A DNA stretch of 26,054 nt from Nephromyces sp. MM_2019. Taxonomy: Eukaryota; Apicomplexa; Aconoidasida; Nephromycida. Below, in pieces: positions 1-11,785 of the stretch. The stretch spans positions 1 to 26,054 of the forward strand of contig JADHZB010002074.1 of NCBI GenBank assembly GCA_015657535.1, given 5' to 3'. The translations under genes were made by a program, and so were the position numbers. Each line of letters opens with the position of its first letter. Positions within the stretch are counted from its first letter, which is position 1. Under the pieces are notes generated by a model. It did not search any database and was not told the DNA's origin. It was given only the letters and a program-made list of their open reading frames with translations.

Positions 1-1114
1 GGCTTTACTAGTACCGCTCTAAAGGATGAAAAAACGCACCCCCCACCTTTCTGCGTAACCCTCCCTCTTCCGCAGACTTTTCCAAAGTTAGTGTGCACTC
101 ACTTTTCCCTCCACACACACACAAACCCCTCTTCATCTGAAACAAGGAATTCCTCAAATTACCCTTCGTTTTGGGGATTTCTTCATTAGCCCCTGCGGTG
201 TGCGTACACTGTTTTCACTCACTCTAGAAGATCAGCAGAATGAGGAGGATGATGAGGTAGGAGAGCTCTTCAGTTTCTCACACACTCTGCGGGTTTTCCT
301 TGCAAAAAGTAGTGAACAATGAAACTTTTTTTGATTTTTTTCGTTAGTCCTTCGGTTTGGCGTGTTTTTGAGTTGAAGAAGATGGAAAATCCATCTTTTT
401 TGTGTTTTTTTTATGTTTTTCGTTAAAAATCCTGTAAATTTCTTTTCGGGTTGAAGAAGATGGAAAATTCGTCTTTTTCTTTTGTTTCCTACTTCTTCCT
501 GCTCCATAAACAGCGGAAAAAGAGCATGATGATCCCCAATTTTGTACACTCTGATGTGCTTTCCCTTCTTCTGGAATAGATGTATGTGTTGGCATTTTGA
601 TCGAGGTAAAATAGCGGAGATTAAAGCGTGGTTTTCTGTCTTTCTCGTTTTGGTAGTGGTCCACTTGATATTTTCCGCGGGATTTCTTCAAGATTTCCTG
701 GCAGGTTATTTTGATGTTTTTTTGTAAGAAGAGGTTTTATTTGTATTTTATTCTGTTGAGTGTGTACGAAATTATCGTTTTTTAAAAAGGTTTTGAGGGA
801 GAGCATTCTTCAGCTGAAGCTTCAGTGGTATGTGTGTGTGTCTGTACACGCTTCTACTTTCTTCTTAAAATGTTGATTGGAGTTGAACTAGTAGATCTAC
901 TATTTTTTCATCTTCAGAGTACTTCACACCCTTTATGATTGTATCTGTTGTATAGTTACGAGCAGCAAAATATGTTAACTGAGGAACTCTGAGAGAGACG
1001 CTAGTTTTTTTCTCCTCCCTGCTTCCTTTTTGCAGAATTTGCAGGAAAAGTTCTTTTGAGGTTTGTATTCATACTCTTTAATTTATACTGGAAAATCTAC
1101 TTTTTTCAGCCAAG
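1..1114. other. Upstream and leader region of calcineurin B
   Basis: I see no convincing gene here. The sequence is pyrimidine-rich on the + strand and probably contains the promoter and 5' leader of calcineurin B. Short ORFs on both strands follow T-rich or A-rich runs and have no recognisable protein character. An imperfect direct repeat lies at about 368-476. No clear TATA element can be assigned. Confidence 0.4.
368..476 (+). repeat. Imperfect direct repeat, two copies
   Basis: The block GTTGAAGAAGATGGAAAAT followed by a T-rich CATCTTTTT or CGTCTTTTT segment occurs twice, beginning near 373 and 451. The copies are about 78 bp apart and separated by T-rich DNA. Confidence 0.6.
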
Positions 1115-4100
1115 ATGGGGTAAGTCTGCGTTTTTTGTGTGTGTGGCATGAAATTGGAGTTCACTTTTGCGTATTGGAGCATCAAGGAGATGTTTGGTGC
1201 CACTGGTGGCTGATTAGATAGCTTGTGTTTGTACAAAAATCGGGTAGCTGCTTGGAATTTGGTAGCAGATTTGTAGGTTTATAATGCTTCTCATCGATGT
1301 TTGTTTGTGTGTGCGAAACTTTTATGGTTAGTTTGAACCCTATAGCATATTTTTATGTTCAAAGAACCTCTCACCCATGCGTGTATGTGTGAATCCACGC
1401 CTACTTTAGATTATCCTTCATCATCCCCTATACTATTAAGGCTGGCAAAAAATATGCACCTGTAAGGCTTATGGGCATATAGCCTTCTTCTGTATAGCCT
1501 TCCATCCCCATTCTTACCCCTTTAATCCTTTCTTGGGGAATTACCTCTCCTTTTTTGTTTATCCCACATACTGCTGCTACGAACTCCCCTCCATACCCTC
1601 TGCCCCTACAACGCCTCAAAGGCCAACTGTAAGCTTTCGATATCTTTCTCTTAAGTACACCCCCCTAGGGCACTCCTCTAGGAACACCCCCCTAAGAACA
1701 TCCCCCTAAGAACACCCTCATAACACCCCCCCCTAAGAACACCCCCCTGATTGCATTCCCATCTCCTTCCCCATCTCTAATCTTCCGACATATCCCCCCT
1801 GCCGAAACACTCCTCCCTCACCCCCTACTAACTCCTGACCCCCCCCGCACCTTTATTCATCCCACCTCTCCCCCCCTCTAACAAATCCCCCCAGACTCTT
1901 GTCACCCTTTAACCCCTCCTAACACTACCCCCCACATACCTCTTCTCTCAGTAACCTAACAAGCCACATGACTCCCCAGGAGCAATTGCAGATGCTTCAG
2001 CGAGCAAACTTTAGTGAGAGGGATATAAAGAAGCTCTACAAGAGGTTTACTGAGTTGGATACAAACTTTGACGGACAGTTAGACATTCATGAGTTCTTCC
2101 AGGTTCCTGATGTGGCAGATGTAAGTTGATGGTGTGTGTTTTTGTGTGCATACAGATAGAATAGCTGCTTTCTCGGAGGGTATTTTGGGAGAATAAAGCT
2201 TTTTTGGTATTTTAAGGACTTGAAGAGGGTAGAAACTGATGTTGGAGGGGCAACAGTGAGGGTTTTTTCGTGGATTTTGCAGCAGCTTTGTTGCTTCAAA
2301 GAGGAAGAGCTGTGTTCGGGGGTTTGAGAAGGTTGAAGGTTATGAAGAGAGAGTGAAGTTGGTGGCTTGGAGAGTTTGGCGCTAATGGCTGGTTGTGTGT
2401 GTCTGGTGGTGGGATGCTTACAGTGGGATGCCGATAGTGTGTGTGATGGAGGGATCCTCGCCGTGTTGAGACCCTGATTTACCGCGTATGTGATAGTAGG
2501 ATGCTCATGGTGTTAAGCTGCTAATCTCCTGTGTCCGTAATAGAGGGCTGTTTACATTACTGAGATACTGGTTTCATGTTTTATGATGCTAAGAATTTTC
2601 CCTCTCTATTACTATATGATTATTTTACTCTACTCCAAAGTAGAGTGGCTTGTTAGTTTTGCTCTCAGTACTAGGGTTCGCATTTTAGCTTGCTAACAAT
2701 AAAAGTCAGTGTGTTTGTTGGACATCTTCTCTGTACAGGCTATTTTGAGGGGGTATAAGTTGGTGCGTAGAGCTAGCTCGTTCATCTTTATGTGACGTGT
2801 GTTCGTGTTTGAGCTGTCTTTTGCTTGTCTTTCACTCAGCTCGATGTGCATTCATGGTAAGCCCCTAATTTTTGCCTAGTCGTTTTCTTCCTCAGAATCC
2901 GCTTGTTCAACGTGTGATTTCTATCTTTGATGTCGACTCTGATGGGAAGATTTCCTTCGAGGAGCTTCTTTTTGGGCTTGGTAAGAATTTTTAGGGTTAT
3001 TGGGTGCAGATAGGTTTGCTTATGGGTGTGTTTGTGTGTTTCTGTATCTGTGTATATGCGTGTGTGTGCATTCTTTTGTGTGTATATCGGTGTATGCACG
3101 CACACTTGTTCTCGCAAATTTTTCATGTTTTTGTTTTTTCTTTCTGATTCCTGTGTGTGAATTTTTTTTCTTTTTCTCCTGCAACTATCGGCTCGCTCAT
3201 TATTGTAAGTAGTCTCTACCAATGCGTATAAGCCGCGTTTTTTTTGCTTCTCGTGTGTGTTTTTTTCCTTCTGTGCTACGTCCCAGTTTGCCTGATTTAT
3301 TGAGAGTGTGCGCAGAAGATGTTGGTTTAGTGTGTGTATGTGTGTATATTTTCAGCAAGACTATCAACCACAGCCAACAATATACACAAGACGAAGTTTG
3401 CGTTCGATGTGTTTGACATCAACAAAGATGGCACGATTTCAAATGGCGAACTGTTTGAAGTTATGAAGATGATGGTTGGCAAGAACCTCAATGATATGCA
3501 GGTAATTGTATTTTATACATGTGTGAAAAGTAATTGGAATGTTTGATTCATGGTAGTTTATAGCCACTGTGTTTTTATGTATTACAGTTTGCTTATGTAA
3601 AAGACTGGCAGAAAATTAATCTGTGTGTGTATACACTGCCGGTGAATCGATGTGGGTTTATGTGCAGCCGGTGAATCGATGTATTTGTATGTATGTTTCT
3701 CTCCTTTTTAATATTTCTGCTCGCGCTTAAATGTATTTACACTTAATCCATGGAGGATACGTCTATAGATGCTGCGTAGACTTGTCTTCTTGCTGTTTTT
3801 GGTGTAATTTCTGCTACTTTCTCTTCTTTTAATTTCTGTTCTTCACTGGGTTTTTTTTTTGTAGTTGCAGCAACTAGTCGATAGAACAATTGTTCAAGCC
3901 GATAGCGATGGAGATGGAAAAATTTCCTTTGCCGAGTTTAGTGAGGTTCGATTTCTATTCGATTTTTTTTCCATTTTCTTACAACTTTTGTCTCTTTTTG
4001 CTGCCTGGAATACGCTACGTTTGACTGCTTATTTCTTTTTCTATCATGCTGTTTGAATATGCGTACTTTCAAGCTGTTTTTCCTTCAATAATACAGCTTT

Positions 4101-4334
4101 ACTGTCTTTTTCCACATTATATCTAATCAACTTCGTTCTCTTTTTTATGTTGTACTCCATCGCCTGCTGTTGCCGTCTTCTTCTGTTACTGCCCAGTTTA
4201 GACTTCAACTTCTTCATCTACTTCAATGTTGTTGCGCTCACTGCTCAATCTCTTTTCTCTCTTGCTCTGCCACTTTGTTTTTGCAGATGGTATCCCACAT
4301 CGACATCGCTAACAAGCTGAGGATCAGTTTATGA
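1115..4334 (+). CDS. CNB: Calcineurin subunit B, regulatory EF-hand protein (six coding exons)
   Basis: This is the calcium-binding regulatory subunit of the phosphatase calcineurin, which partners catalytic subunit A. Coding exons are 1115-1119, 1952-2120, 2896-2980, 3356-3501, 3865-3945 and 4287-4334, giving 177 residues against about 170 for the family. Four complete EF-hand loops are visible: DTNFDGQLDIHE (residues 38-49), DVDSDGKISFEE, DINKDGTISNGE and DSDGDGKISFAE. The stretch LQQLVDRTIVQADSDGDG is typical of CnB. I chose ATG 1115 because it yields Met-Gly-Asn, the N-myristoylation start usual for CnB; the Gly codon is split GG|T across intron 1. Starting at the ATG of exon 2 (1973) would lose this. 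All phases agree and donors are mostly GTAAG, except intron 5 (GTTCGA, weak). A T-rich stretch ending in CAG at 1109, just before the start, suggests a further intron in the 5' leader. Identity is secure; the exact ends of exon 5 are less so. Confidence 0.93.
1120..1951 (+). other. Intron 1 of calcineurin B with a C-rich tract
   Basis: An 832-nt intron separates a five-nucleotide coding exon from the rest of the gene. Its donor is GTAAGT and its acceptor is the pyrimidine-rich TCTTCTCTCAG. CTAAC motifs upstream of the acceptor could serve as branch points. The downstream third is strongly C-rich on the coding strand. Confidence 0.8.
1653..1940 (+). repeat. Degenerate C-rich repeat tract in intron 1 of calcineurin B
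   Basis: Runs of four to seven C are spaced by short A/T-containing units. The clearest unit is CCCCCTAAGAACA, seen three times between about 1690 and 1745. The opposite strand is therefore G-rich with closely spaced G-runs, which could form a quadruplex. A similar tract occurs in an intron of the LC8 gene near 22690-22900, again C-rich on the coding strand. Confidence 0.7.
3636..3683 (+). repeat. Short direct repeat in intron 4 of calcineurin B
   Basis: GCCGGTGAATCGATGT occurs twice within about 45 bp, separated by a TG-rich stretch. TG runs are common in the introns of this gene, for example around 3010-3110 and 3331-3350. Confidence 0.6.
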
Positions 4335-7300
4335 TAGGAAAAGCTCCCTCCCCTTCATATAATGCACCATCTTGTCCTGCATGTTCTTCGGGACACTCTC
4401 CGGCGTGCACACTGCGGAATCATTTATCCTTCTGCATTATTTTTTGTGGGTGGAAGTACCTAGTTGAGTTTTTCGAAATTTCTCTTTTATTTCGTTAATA
4501 GCTTATTTGAGCCTTTGTTGCTCTCTGGATGATTTCATGCGTAATTTCTTTACTTTACGCTATTTCTTCTTCTTCGCCCTCGTTTCCCTCTTTAACTTAG
4601 CTTTCTTGGGCTTCTTATTTTTTCTTCGAGTATGTGCGCTTTTTCTGCATGTCAGGAACTATTTTTTACCTTTTTTGCAACATTTATACTTCTTTGTCTT
4701 ACCTCAAGATGGTCTACACCACGATAAAGTCGATTGACTTTGATTATCAGTTCATTCGCATACTTTAGTATTTTATCTGCACGGAGAGAAATGCAATTTC
4801 CATATTAAGATCGTATAAAGACCTTTGTTTACCCTTGATTATAGGGAAAACTAGGCTTGCGCAATCTACCTTTAATAGCATGTGATTAATCAATTTGACG
4901 CTAGTGCATGCTTACGTTCTGAAAAACATCAACGCAAGTAATGCCTGCATCTTTTTCTATGGCACTAAAATTTTACCTTCAAATCGCTAATGATTTCCAC
5001 AAGATTAAATCTTAGTTTATTTTTTCAGTGAATTTTTCTGCTTAAGGTCTCGGCAGATTCTGTTCTTACTTGTTCAAACTGTGGCAATATTCAGGTACTT
5101 TGTATTTATTCCTGGTTGGTTACAATATTTTTTAGCATTCTAGTTTTAAGATGCAGAATTTTTTTCTGGCGCAAAAATGAAGTGACTACAAGCATATCAG
5201 GAATAATGCTAAAGAGTTTTTGTTTGTGCATAAACGCTGGTACGAAAACATATTTGTGTTTCCTCTTTAATATTTCAGTGTATAACTCTTTGTGCCTACC
5301 TTAATCTGCGTGAGGATATCCATTTGCCTGCATTTTTCGGCACGTATCTTGCGGGTATTTTTATATGGAAGCGCTTCGCGCTGCTTTGCGCTGATTATTT
5401 GGAGTTGCATATGTCCACGTTGACGCCTTCTTATGTATGAAGTCTCAGGAAGCATGATTGCCTATCCATTAAAAAAGAAAAGATAAGATTTTGAATGAAT
5501 TGAGCTCATTAAAAGTTATGAAGTAGAGTCAAACACGTTTGACAGCTTATTCTTTTTCTATTTTCACAACTGCTTACGCATATGCAACAGAGCTTTGTCG
5601 CATGTTCAATTAGTCAGCACATACCATTCGAAGGATAAGCAGCTGTGGTGCGTGCCTTGTCACCTTGGTGGATGTTCAGCAGTTATTCCGTGTGATTTCT
5701 ACGAAACCACGCAGACTCCGTTTATTTTTGGAGCAAGATAATAAATCTAGCCCAAGGGTTTTAATATTGGAAATTTTACTCTAGTTTAAATTACTAACCA
5801 GTATGAGAAATCGAATAGTAGGAAATTATATGAGAAATCGAATAGTAGGAAATTATATGAGAAATCGAATAGTAGGAAATTATATGAGAAATCGAATAGT
5901 AGGAAATTATATGAGAAATCGATTAGTAGGAAATTATATAAGAAGTTAAATAGTAAGAAATTGCATGAGAGGCCGAATAGTGGGAATTTTTCTTTTTTAT
6001 TTGGCCCATGTAGCGCTAGAATTCGCTAAAAAGTGTTTGTCCAACACTCGGCAAATAATGTTTTTAGCCAGTATTTGTTTTATACTCAATCATAATACTG
6101 CTATATGGGCTTCATTGCGCATGCCGTGCAATTTTGCGTGTGCCCTTGATCGGTTATAGTATGCTCTGTAAATTTCGCCGGGGCTCTTGCTTTGGAGTGA
6201 CTATTCTGTGAAAGCCTGCTCTACGATCTCAAAGTTGCACGAGCTCTATCATACCTGTTCAAGTAATATTACATACATTATATGCACAATCAAGCATTCT
6301 CCCTTTGTTCTAACACGCTTTTTAACAAAAATTACTGAACATTAATAGAGTTAGATTGTTGTTACCTCATGGATATTATGAAGTTCAAGGACCTGACCGC
6401 AATTCAGTATGACCAGAAGGATTATTACAACTAGCGTGTCAGAAAAATACTCAAGTGAAATATCCTACGAAACATGCCAATATATTCCCCTGTTTTAGTT
6501 ACACGTACTGACAATCGTAAGCTTACTACCTAGCAAGATTTTATGTTCTAGGCATGAGTGGTATCTGCATTACGCGGAGTTTACTTCCCGTGCAACATTC
6601 TGCGAGTAAAAAACCTGTTTCATAGCGGACAGGGCCCTATGAGAAGCATGAGTAGTGTTTTTTAGTCGCATGTACCGGGACATGTGCAATGCTTTATATA
6701 TAAACGAAGGCAAGAACATCAAAGAAAATGGTTACACTGATGGTTTCCTTAATATGCCTTAATGGTGAGAAAACGGCAACGATACGCATACTTTCAGTAC
6801 CATGAAATATTTATGAGCGTATAGTTACCTCGTTTCTGGTTTGATGGGTAGGCATGCCACCCTGCAATTTTGAAGTTGCCGCTGTATGTACAGATTCGCA
6901 TTTGTCTGTCCAACTGTGTTGGGAGCAGATTTGAATATAAGCGAACTGTCCTGCAATGGTATCGTCGTGTTCCCTGGTTTTCGTAAATTTTTTTTGAGGT
7001 AGCTTTCTTGATGTTTTTACATTTTGGAGCTTTCTGCTATGAGTGTGCAGTATATACTTTCATTTTGGCCCATGCATGGAGCCCTACTTACACTCTTGAC
7101 TGTGCATTACTGTGATTGATTGCTTCTGGTTTGCATGGGATGCGCGGGAAGTTCGCTTAGCTAATTTTCGCCCGCGAGCAAACCATAGCTAGCGTATTCT
7201 ACGGGGGGAGGCGCCATATACCCGCTGTTTCTAGAATATTCAAATTCGCTATTGTTTTTTGTACACCGAATTTGTATATTCCTCCCGTATTGTTGCTGCT

Positions 7301-8119
7301 ACGTTTTTTTTTCAGGAATAATGGCTGCCAGGGAGTATTTAGCTAGAGTGCATTCTTAGTAAGCCTAGTCTATAGCACTACGTCATGCCATACCTAGGTA
7401 CTGTGGAAATACCTAGTCATACGCCGGCTTAAGGACCAGTACTACAGTAAGTGAATCGAAGTTGTTCCCCAGGCTTTCAAGAGCCAATGGCACCGCAAGC
7501 AAAACTAACTTGTTGCCCAGTCTGAACGGTTCACTGCAGTGCATTTGCTGCAATCCTTGGTACTCGAATGGATCATAGCTGTTGAAAACCGCGCACGAAT
7601 GCTTTGCTCATGCAGCTAGATTGACGCCAATTCCGTGACGGGGGAACCGCTTTTCCAAACAACTTCCGCCGTCCGAGTCACTCTACAGTGGTAACAGCGG
7701 AGTTCAAAACTATAGTAGATTGTGCTTTTTAAGAAAAAAAATTGCCTTGTGCTTCACGACATTTCCCGTCTATCATTTTATGATATTATGCTCGCCGCAT
7801 TGAAACATTAAACAAGTAACCTATGGGAAGAACCTAGCAAAATTAACTGCGTCCCCAAGCTGACGCTTTCTTAAACTAATTGAAAGTGGATTATCGTCAC
7901 TGACATTGGAAACGCTCAGCTCATTCATCGGTTCAGCACCTTTAACAAGTCACATAGTCATAACATAGGCTACGCAGATATACTGCCAAACGATTGTTCC
8001 TAGAGCCATCTACACAAATAACTTAACTTGCTTGACGGCGAAGAAAAGTTATTTTCCGCCATATAGCATACCGGGTTGTATGAAAAGTAGTAGCTGACAC
8101 TTTGTAGCGTATTCTTCGT
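4335..8119. other. Long region without a recognisable gene
   Basis: No exon in this 3.8 kb stands out. The longest open frames (for example 4507-4737 and 5965-6159 on +, 5267-5455 on -) are short, rich in Phe, Cys or Leu from T-rich DNA, and lack splice sites that extend them. The left part should hold the 3' untranslated region of calcineurin B. The right part should hold the promoter of the secreted-protein gene. The only clear structure is the tandem repeat at 5803. Confidence 0.5.
5803..5991 (+). repeat. 27-bp tandem repeat, seven units
   Basis: Units begin at 5803, 5830, 5857, 5884, 5911, 5938 and 5965, an exact period of 27 bp. The first five are almost identical (ATGAGAAATCGAATAGTAGG then AAATTAT, with one A-to-T change in the fifth). 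The last two are diverged. The period is a multiple of three, but flanking stops and composition give no sign of a coding repeat. It looks like an intergenic minisatellite whose right-hand units are decaying. Confidence 0.95.
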
Positions 8120-8164
8120 ATGCAAAGAAACGATATAATTAATAGGTACTTCACTGCATTAATA

Positions 8165-10073
8165 ATGGAGAATTTCTATACAAGACTAGCCTTGTTCTTT
8201 TCATTTGCTTTAATTTTGGCTACGAAAACCACTGTGGAATCGGTGGTGCTAAAATCTCAACACCATGGAAAAGAACAGTCAGGTGAGGGTCAGCATAGGC
8301 AAGGGATAATTTTATAAGCTGAAAGCGACGTCTTCATTATCTGCTTTCATGCAGATCTACTGTACTTCTATTGTGTCAGTGCCACTGCTTCCGTTATCAG
8401 GGTAAACTGGGCAGTCGATCATTGCGCATACATGAGCAAGTCCGTACCCTCAAGTGGTAAAGCAATTGTTTTAACCACTCCCCACTAATTTTTTTATTTA
8501 TCAGAGCAGCTCATCCAAGCCAATTTGGTGAACCCGCCGCCTAAGGCTCTGCTGCACTTAGGCGAAATAATGAATGACACCGTGAACTCAATTGTTAGAG
8601 AAGCATACCTAGAATCTGAAGATTTTAAAGCAGCGGTAGAATCCCTCAATAAGCAGGTAAATAGCGGGTAATGATAAAATTTTCTGAATATTTCAGCGGT
8701 ACCACAGAAGAGCATAGCCGTCACCTAGATAGCAATTAACTGTTAACCTTGACGGTAATGCGCTTGTCTATATGGACCAACGACAGAGCTCACGGTATCA
8801 TGTGATAGAGACTAGCTACTACGGTAATCAAGTATGCCATACTTTTTGTTTTTCACAGGGAGAAAACGCTGAGGATGAGGACGCTACAAATAATAGCTTC
8901 CTACAGGTAAAACTAAATTCAAAATAGTAGAGAACTACACATAGGACTAAAATTTCGTTATCCGAATATCCACATCGAGAACGTGACCTACATATAGCGA
9001 TTTTCAACACTCATTTATCTTATTTCCGTAGGTGCAGACATTCCGATGTAACTGCAAAACTACCACAGTATGACATGCCTCTTCCTGGTGTCGTTTTGAT
9101 GCACATAAATACCATATCTACAGTTATTATTCTCCTTGTTTCACTACGCTGCCTTAAACATGACTTAGGATCTTTTTGTGCAATATCCTAGTTACAAGAT
9201 AACTTTGCCTAAAGGCTGTAAAGATCGATTGTAGGTGGCGTGAACACGAAAATTGTTTATGTTTCTATCCTCATCTCCTGGAAATTTCCATACCTAGGCG
9301 AGCTACCCCCATTATCTATTCATGCTTTGTTGCTTGTGAGTTCAATGTCTTACCTTGGTTCTTATTCCATAAAACCATTACAACTACAGTAATATTAAGT
9401 CTCCCCTGCCATGTCACAGGATGAGCAAGAGTTTGTCTCTCGTTTAAAAGCCTGGGCTTCCCGCAAGATTAAGAAGCATCCGGCTCTTCATGAGGCCCTT
9501 CAGACGGCCAAACAGTACGCGAAGAGTTTTCTAAAAGTTCAATTGAGGAGCTCATTGGAATATATGGAAAGGCTTTCTGCTGATGCTATGCGGGAACAAC
9601 TCCCACCAAACACATTTCATTTGTTGGCACCAGTGGCTAATAAGGTGTGGAACGTGTTTGAGGCCAAGCTAGATATGGACGTACCCGATGAAATATTCCT
9701 TTCTCCAAACAAGAGCAACATCGGATCCCTCGCAGATGAGGAACCCCTATACGAGGAGCATGATAACACGGATACCGCTGGTGTAGAGAATAATGGGGAT
9801 GCCAATCTTACAGAGGATGCGATAGTGGATGAGCTTGGCCCAGGTGAAGGAGGCTTGGGGGATGTAATTGGTGCAAACACACACGACGCACAGGATAGGA
9901 GGGGGAACTTTAACGCTGGAGGACCCGGGCAGCTTGCTCCACCAGCGCATGAGGATAAGAGGCCAACGAGGGTTGACAACGACATAAGGGAGGCAAAAGA
10001 AGCAGGCAGGCACGAAGCTAGCCCGAAAGCAAAAAAGCAATGGGAAAAGTTTTTGCGTGATGTGCACGCATGA
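8165..10073 (+). CDS. Predicted secreted protein of unknown family, four or five exons
   Basis: I do not recognise the family. Exons 8165-8282, 8505-8656, 8859-8906 and 9420-10073 join in consistent phase to a protein of about 323 residues. Introns have good donors (GTGAGG, GTAAAT, GTAAAA) and T-rich acceptors. The N-terminus, MENFYTRLALFFSFALILAT, has a hydrophobic core typical of a signal peptide. An in-frame ATG at 8120 would add 15 residues and bury it, so 8165 is preferred. The middle, from about residue 107, is basic and probably helical (FVSRLKAWASRKIKKHPALH and following). The C-terminal third is acidic, Asn/Gly/Asp-rich and probably disordered, ending in a basic helix (KAKKQWEKFLRDVHA). 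There is no second membrane segment. A possible extra 36-nt exon at 9032-9067 (Val-Gln-Thr-Phe-Arg-Cys-Asn-Cys) would fit in phase but has a weaker donor, GTATGA. Confidence 0.6.
9032..9067 (+). other. Possible optional exon of the secreted-protein gene
   Basis: Between exons 3 and 5 lies an acceptor (TTATTTCCGTAG) followed by twelve open codons, then GTATGA, which could act as a donor. Including it keeps the frame and adds VQTFRCNCKTTT, the only Cys pair near this region. Without splicing, the frame reaches a stop (TGA) two codons later. It could be a cassette exon or chance. Confidence 0.3.
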
Positions 10074-11785
10074 ATTTATTGATAGTTAACCAAACGAGAG
10101 AGAAGTGTTTCTTTGCTTCAGCGATTTGAGGTGTCAAGAATATTGGATTGCATTTAATATGCACGCTTAGGTCTAGGACCTCGCATGTCCACCAGTACTG
10201 ATGCTTGGACAAGCAAGTATGTGGATGAATCCATGCTACACAGATCCACAAGAGCAGACAGTTAGAGAGGGGTTAAGGTAATTTACTATTCCATAGATAT
10301 GAAGACTTATTATTTTGCTAAAAGAGAGCTTTATTAACAAAGCCTTGCAGCACGCGTATTTGCGTAATACAAGATTTTTAGAGACTTTTCCTATAATAAT
10401 TTAAACTGTAGAAATTTAATGCGGAAATATTAGACACAAATCATGCACAAACTTCTATTTTAAGACGCTAGAAATGCTCATATTCTTAATTCTAGGCATG
10501 TATCGTTTGCTGTGGCGCGCAGTTCTTCCTTGTACTACCTGCTAGTAGCTCATCTCGGTTTCCAATAACATTTAATACATTTAAACACCGAGTTTACAGT
10601 TTTTCGCAAAGGTGAAACATCAAGCTTGTTTGAACGAAGGCATGAACAATACTGACAACTAGCAAATGTTTTTCTAATAGCAAACTATAATGCAATATTC
10701 TCTTCAATCTATTAAGCGTACTTGCAGTGTCTATGGGGTGCGGCGGGAAGCTGCACGATGAAATGCAACCATTGGGCGGGCTGCAATACCGGTTAATCTC
10801 TACTAGTGCAGGAGAGCTATATGACTGCATGCACTCATCACACGAGGAGGGCACTTTGTGAGTCTTGCAAGATGTGGGAAGCAAATTGTTTTAAAAATAT
10901 GTGCTAGTGCAACATGGCTTCATAAGGAGTGGATGGGCAAGTGCGACACTAGCACGGCTTTCTTTGAGTAAACGACAAAAAAGTCAAGCTAGTACTTTAC
11001 CGTGAACCAAAAAAGTGCTACTACTGCACTGAAGACCTTATAGCATACAAAATAAACAATCTGAAAGCGAAAATATCCCGGAATCGTTAAAATTGACTGC
11101 GTCTTTTTTGACACCTTCTAGAAATGCTATTGGGAGATCATCATATTCCGGTAGACCGCTCGAACTACTTGTTTTGGCATTTAAGTTTCTGTTGTGTGCT
11201 CTCATTTACCTTCATTTGCTTTGCCTCAAGTGCTGCCAGCTCCCGTTGTTAGCCGAGATTATGGGAGCGGTCCTCAGTACAAGAGGGTATCGCTTGCTGG
11301 TTCACATATTCGAAGGAGATTTAACTATACATCATAGCCATAGGTTTAAACCATGCGTACTTCTAAAAAGTTTGCACCTCGCAGGTTTTTTGAACCTCCT
11401 TCAACTGCTTAAAAAAGCGAGCCTTCTAATATACAGGAAGCAGTCACTGCTAAACATGGGTCCCTGAATTACTGAAAAAGGCTCATATGCGATTACTTCA
11501 GCTATGCCATTCCAGGAGAACATTTTATTCTGCAATAATTTGTTCCAGCTTAAGCATCTGCTGTGACAAGAGCCTCCTGCAACATGTGAGTTTAAGTAAA
11601 AATTTTGTATAAAGGTCCCCTGGCTTTGTTCATGATTAGGAGAGAAATTTAGGCGATGGGCCATGCGCAAGTTTATTGCTTATCTGTACAAGAGATTCAC
11701 AGTATTGACTTCAACACCGCCTCAAGGGTACATATCGCAGGCTAATTGTATTTTTTAATAATCCCTTCTTTGCGGTTAAGTGCAT
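10074..11785. other. Tail-to-tail intergenic region
   Basis: This stretch lies between the 3' ends of the secreted-protein gene (+) and the enkurin-like gene (-) and should hold both 3' untranslated regions. Short ORFs occur on both strands (11093-11467 on +, 11401-11670 and 10594-10884 on -). None shows a domain, signal peptide or supporting splice sites, so I see no gene. Confidence 0.45.

Noticed and set aside
2836..3222. Minus ORF rich in Thr/His across calcineurin B exon 3 and intron 3
   Set aside because: Its composition reflects TG repeats on the + strand, and the + strand EF-hand exon is unambiguous.
5803..5991. CRISPR-like array
   Set aside because: Units are directly adjacent with no spacers and the DNA is eukaryotic; it is a tandem repeat.
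9617..10067. Minus ORFs opposite the last exon of the secreted-protein gene
   Set aside because: They are shadows of the + strand exon, which has splice sites, phase and composition in its favour.
11093..11467. 124-residue Leu-rich + ORF between convergent genes
   Set aside because: No ATG at the favoured start, no recognisable fold, and it lies in the presumed 3' region of the flanking genes.
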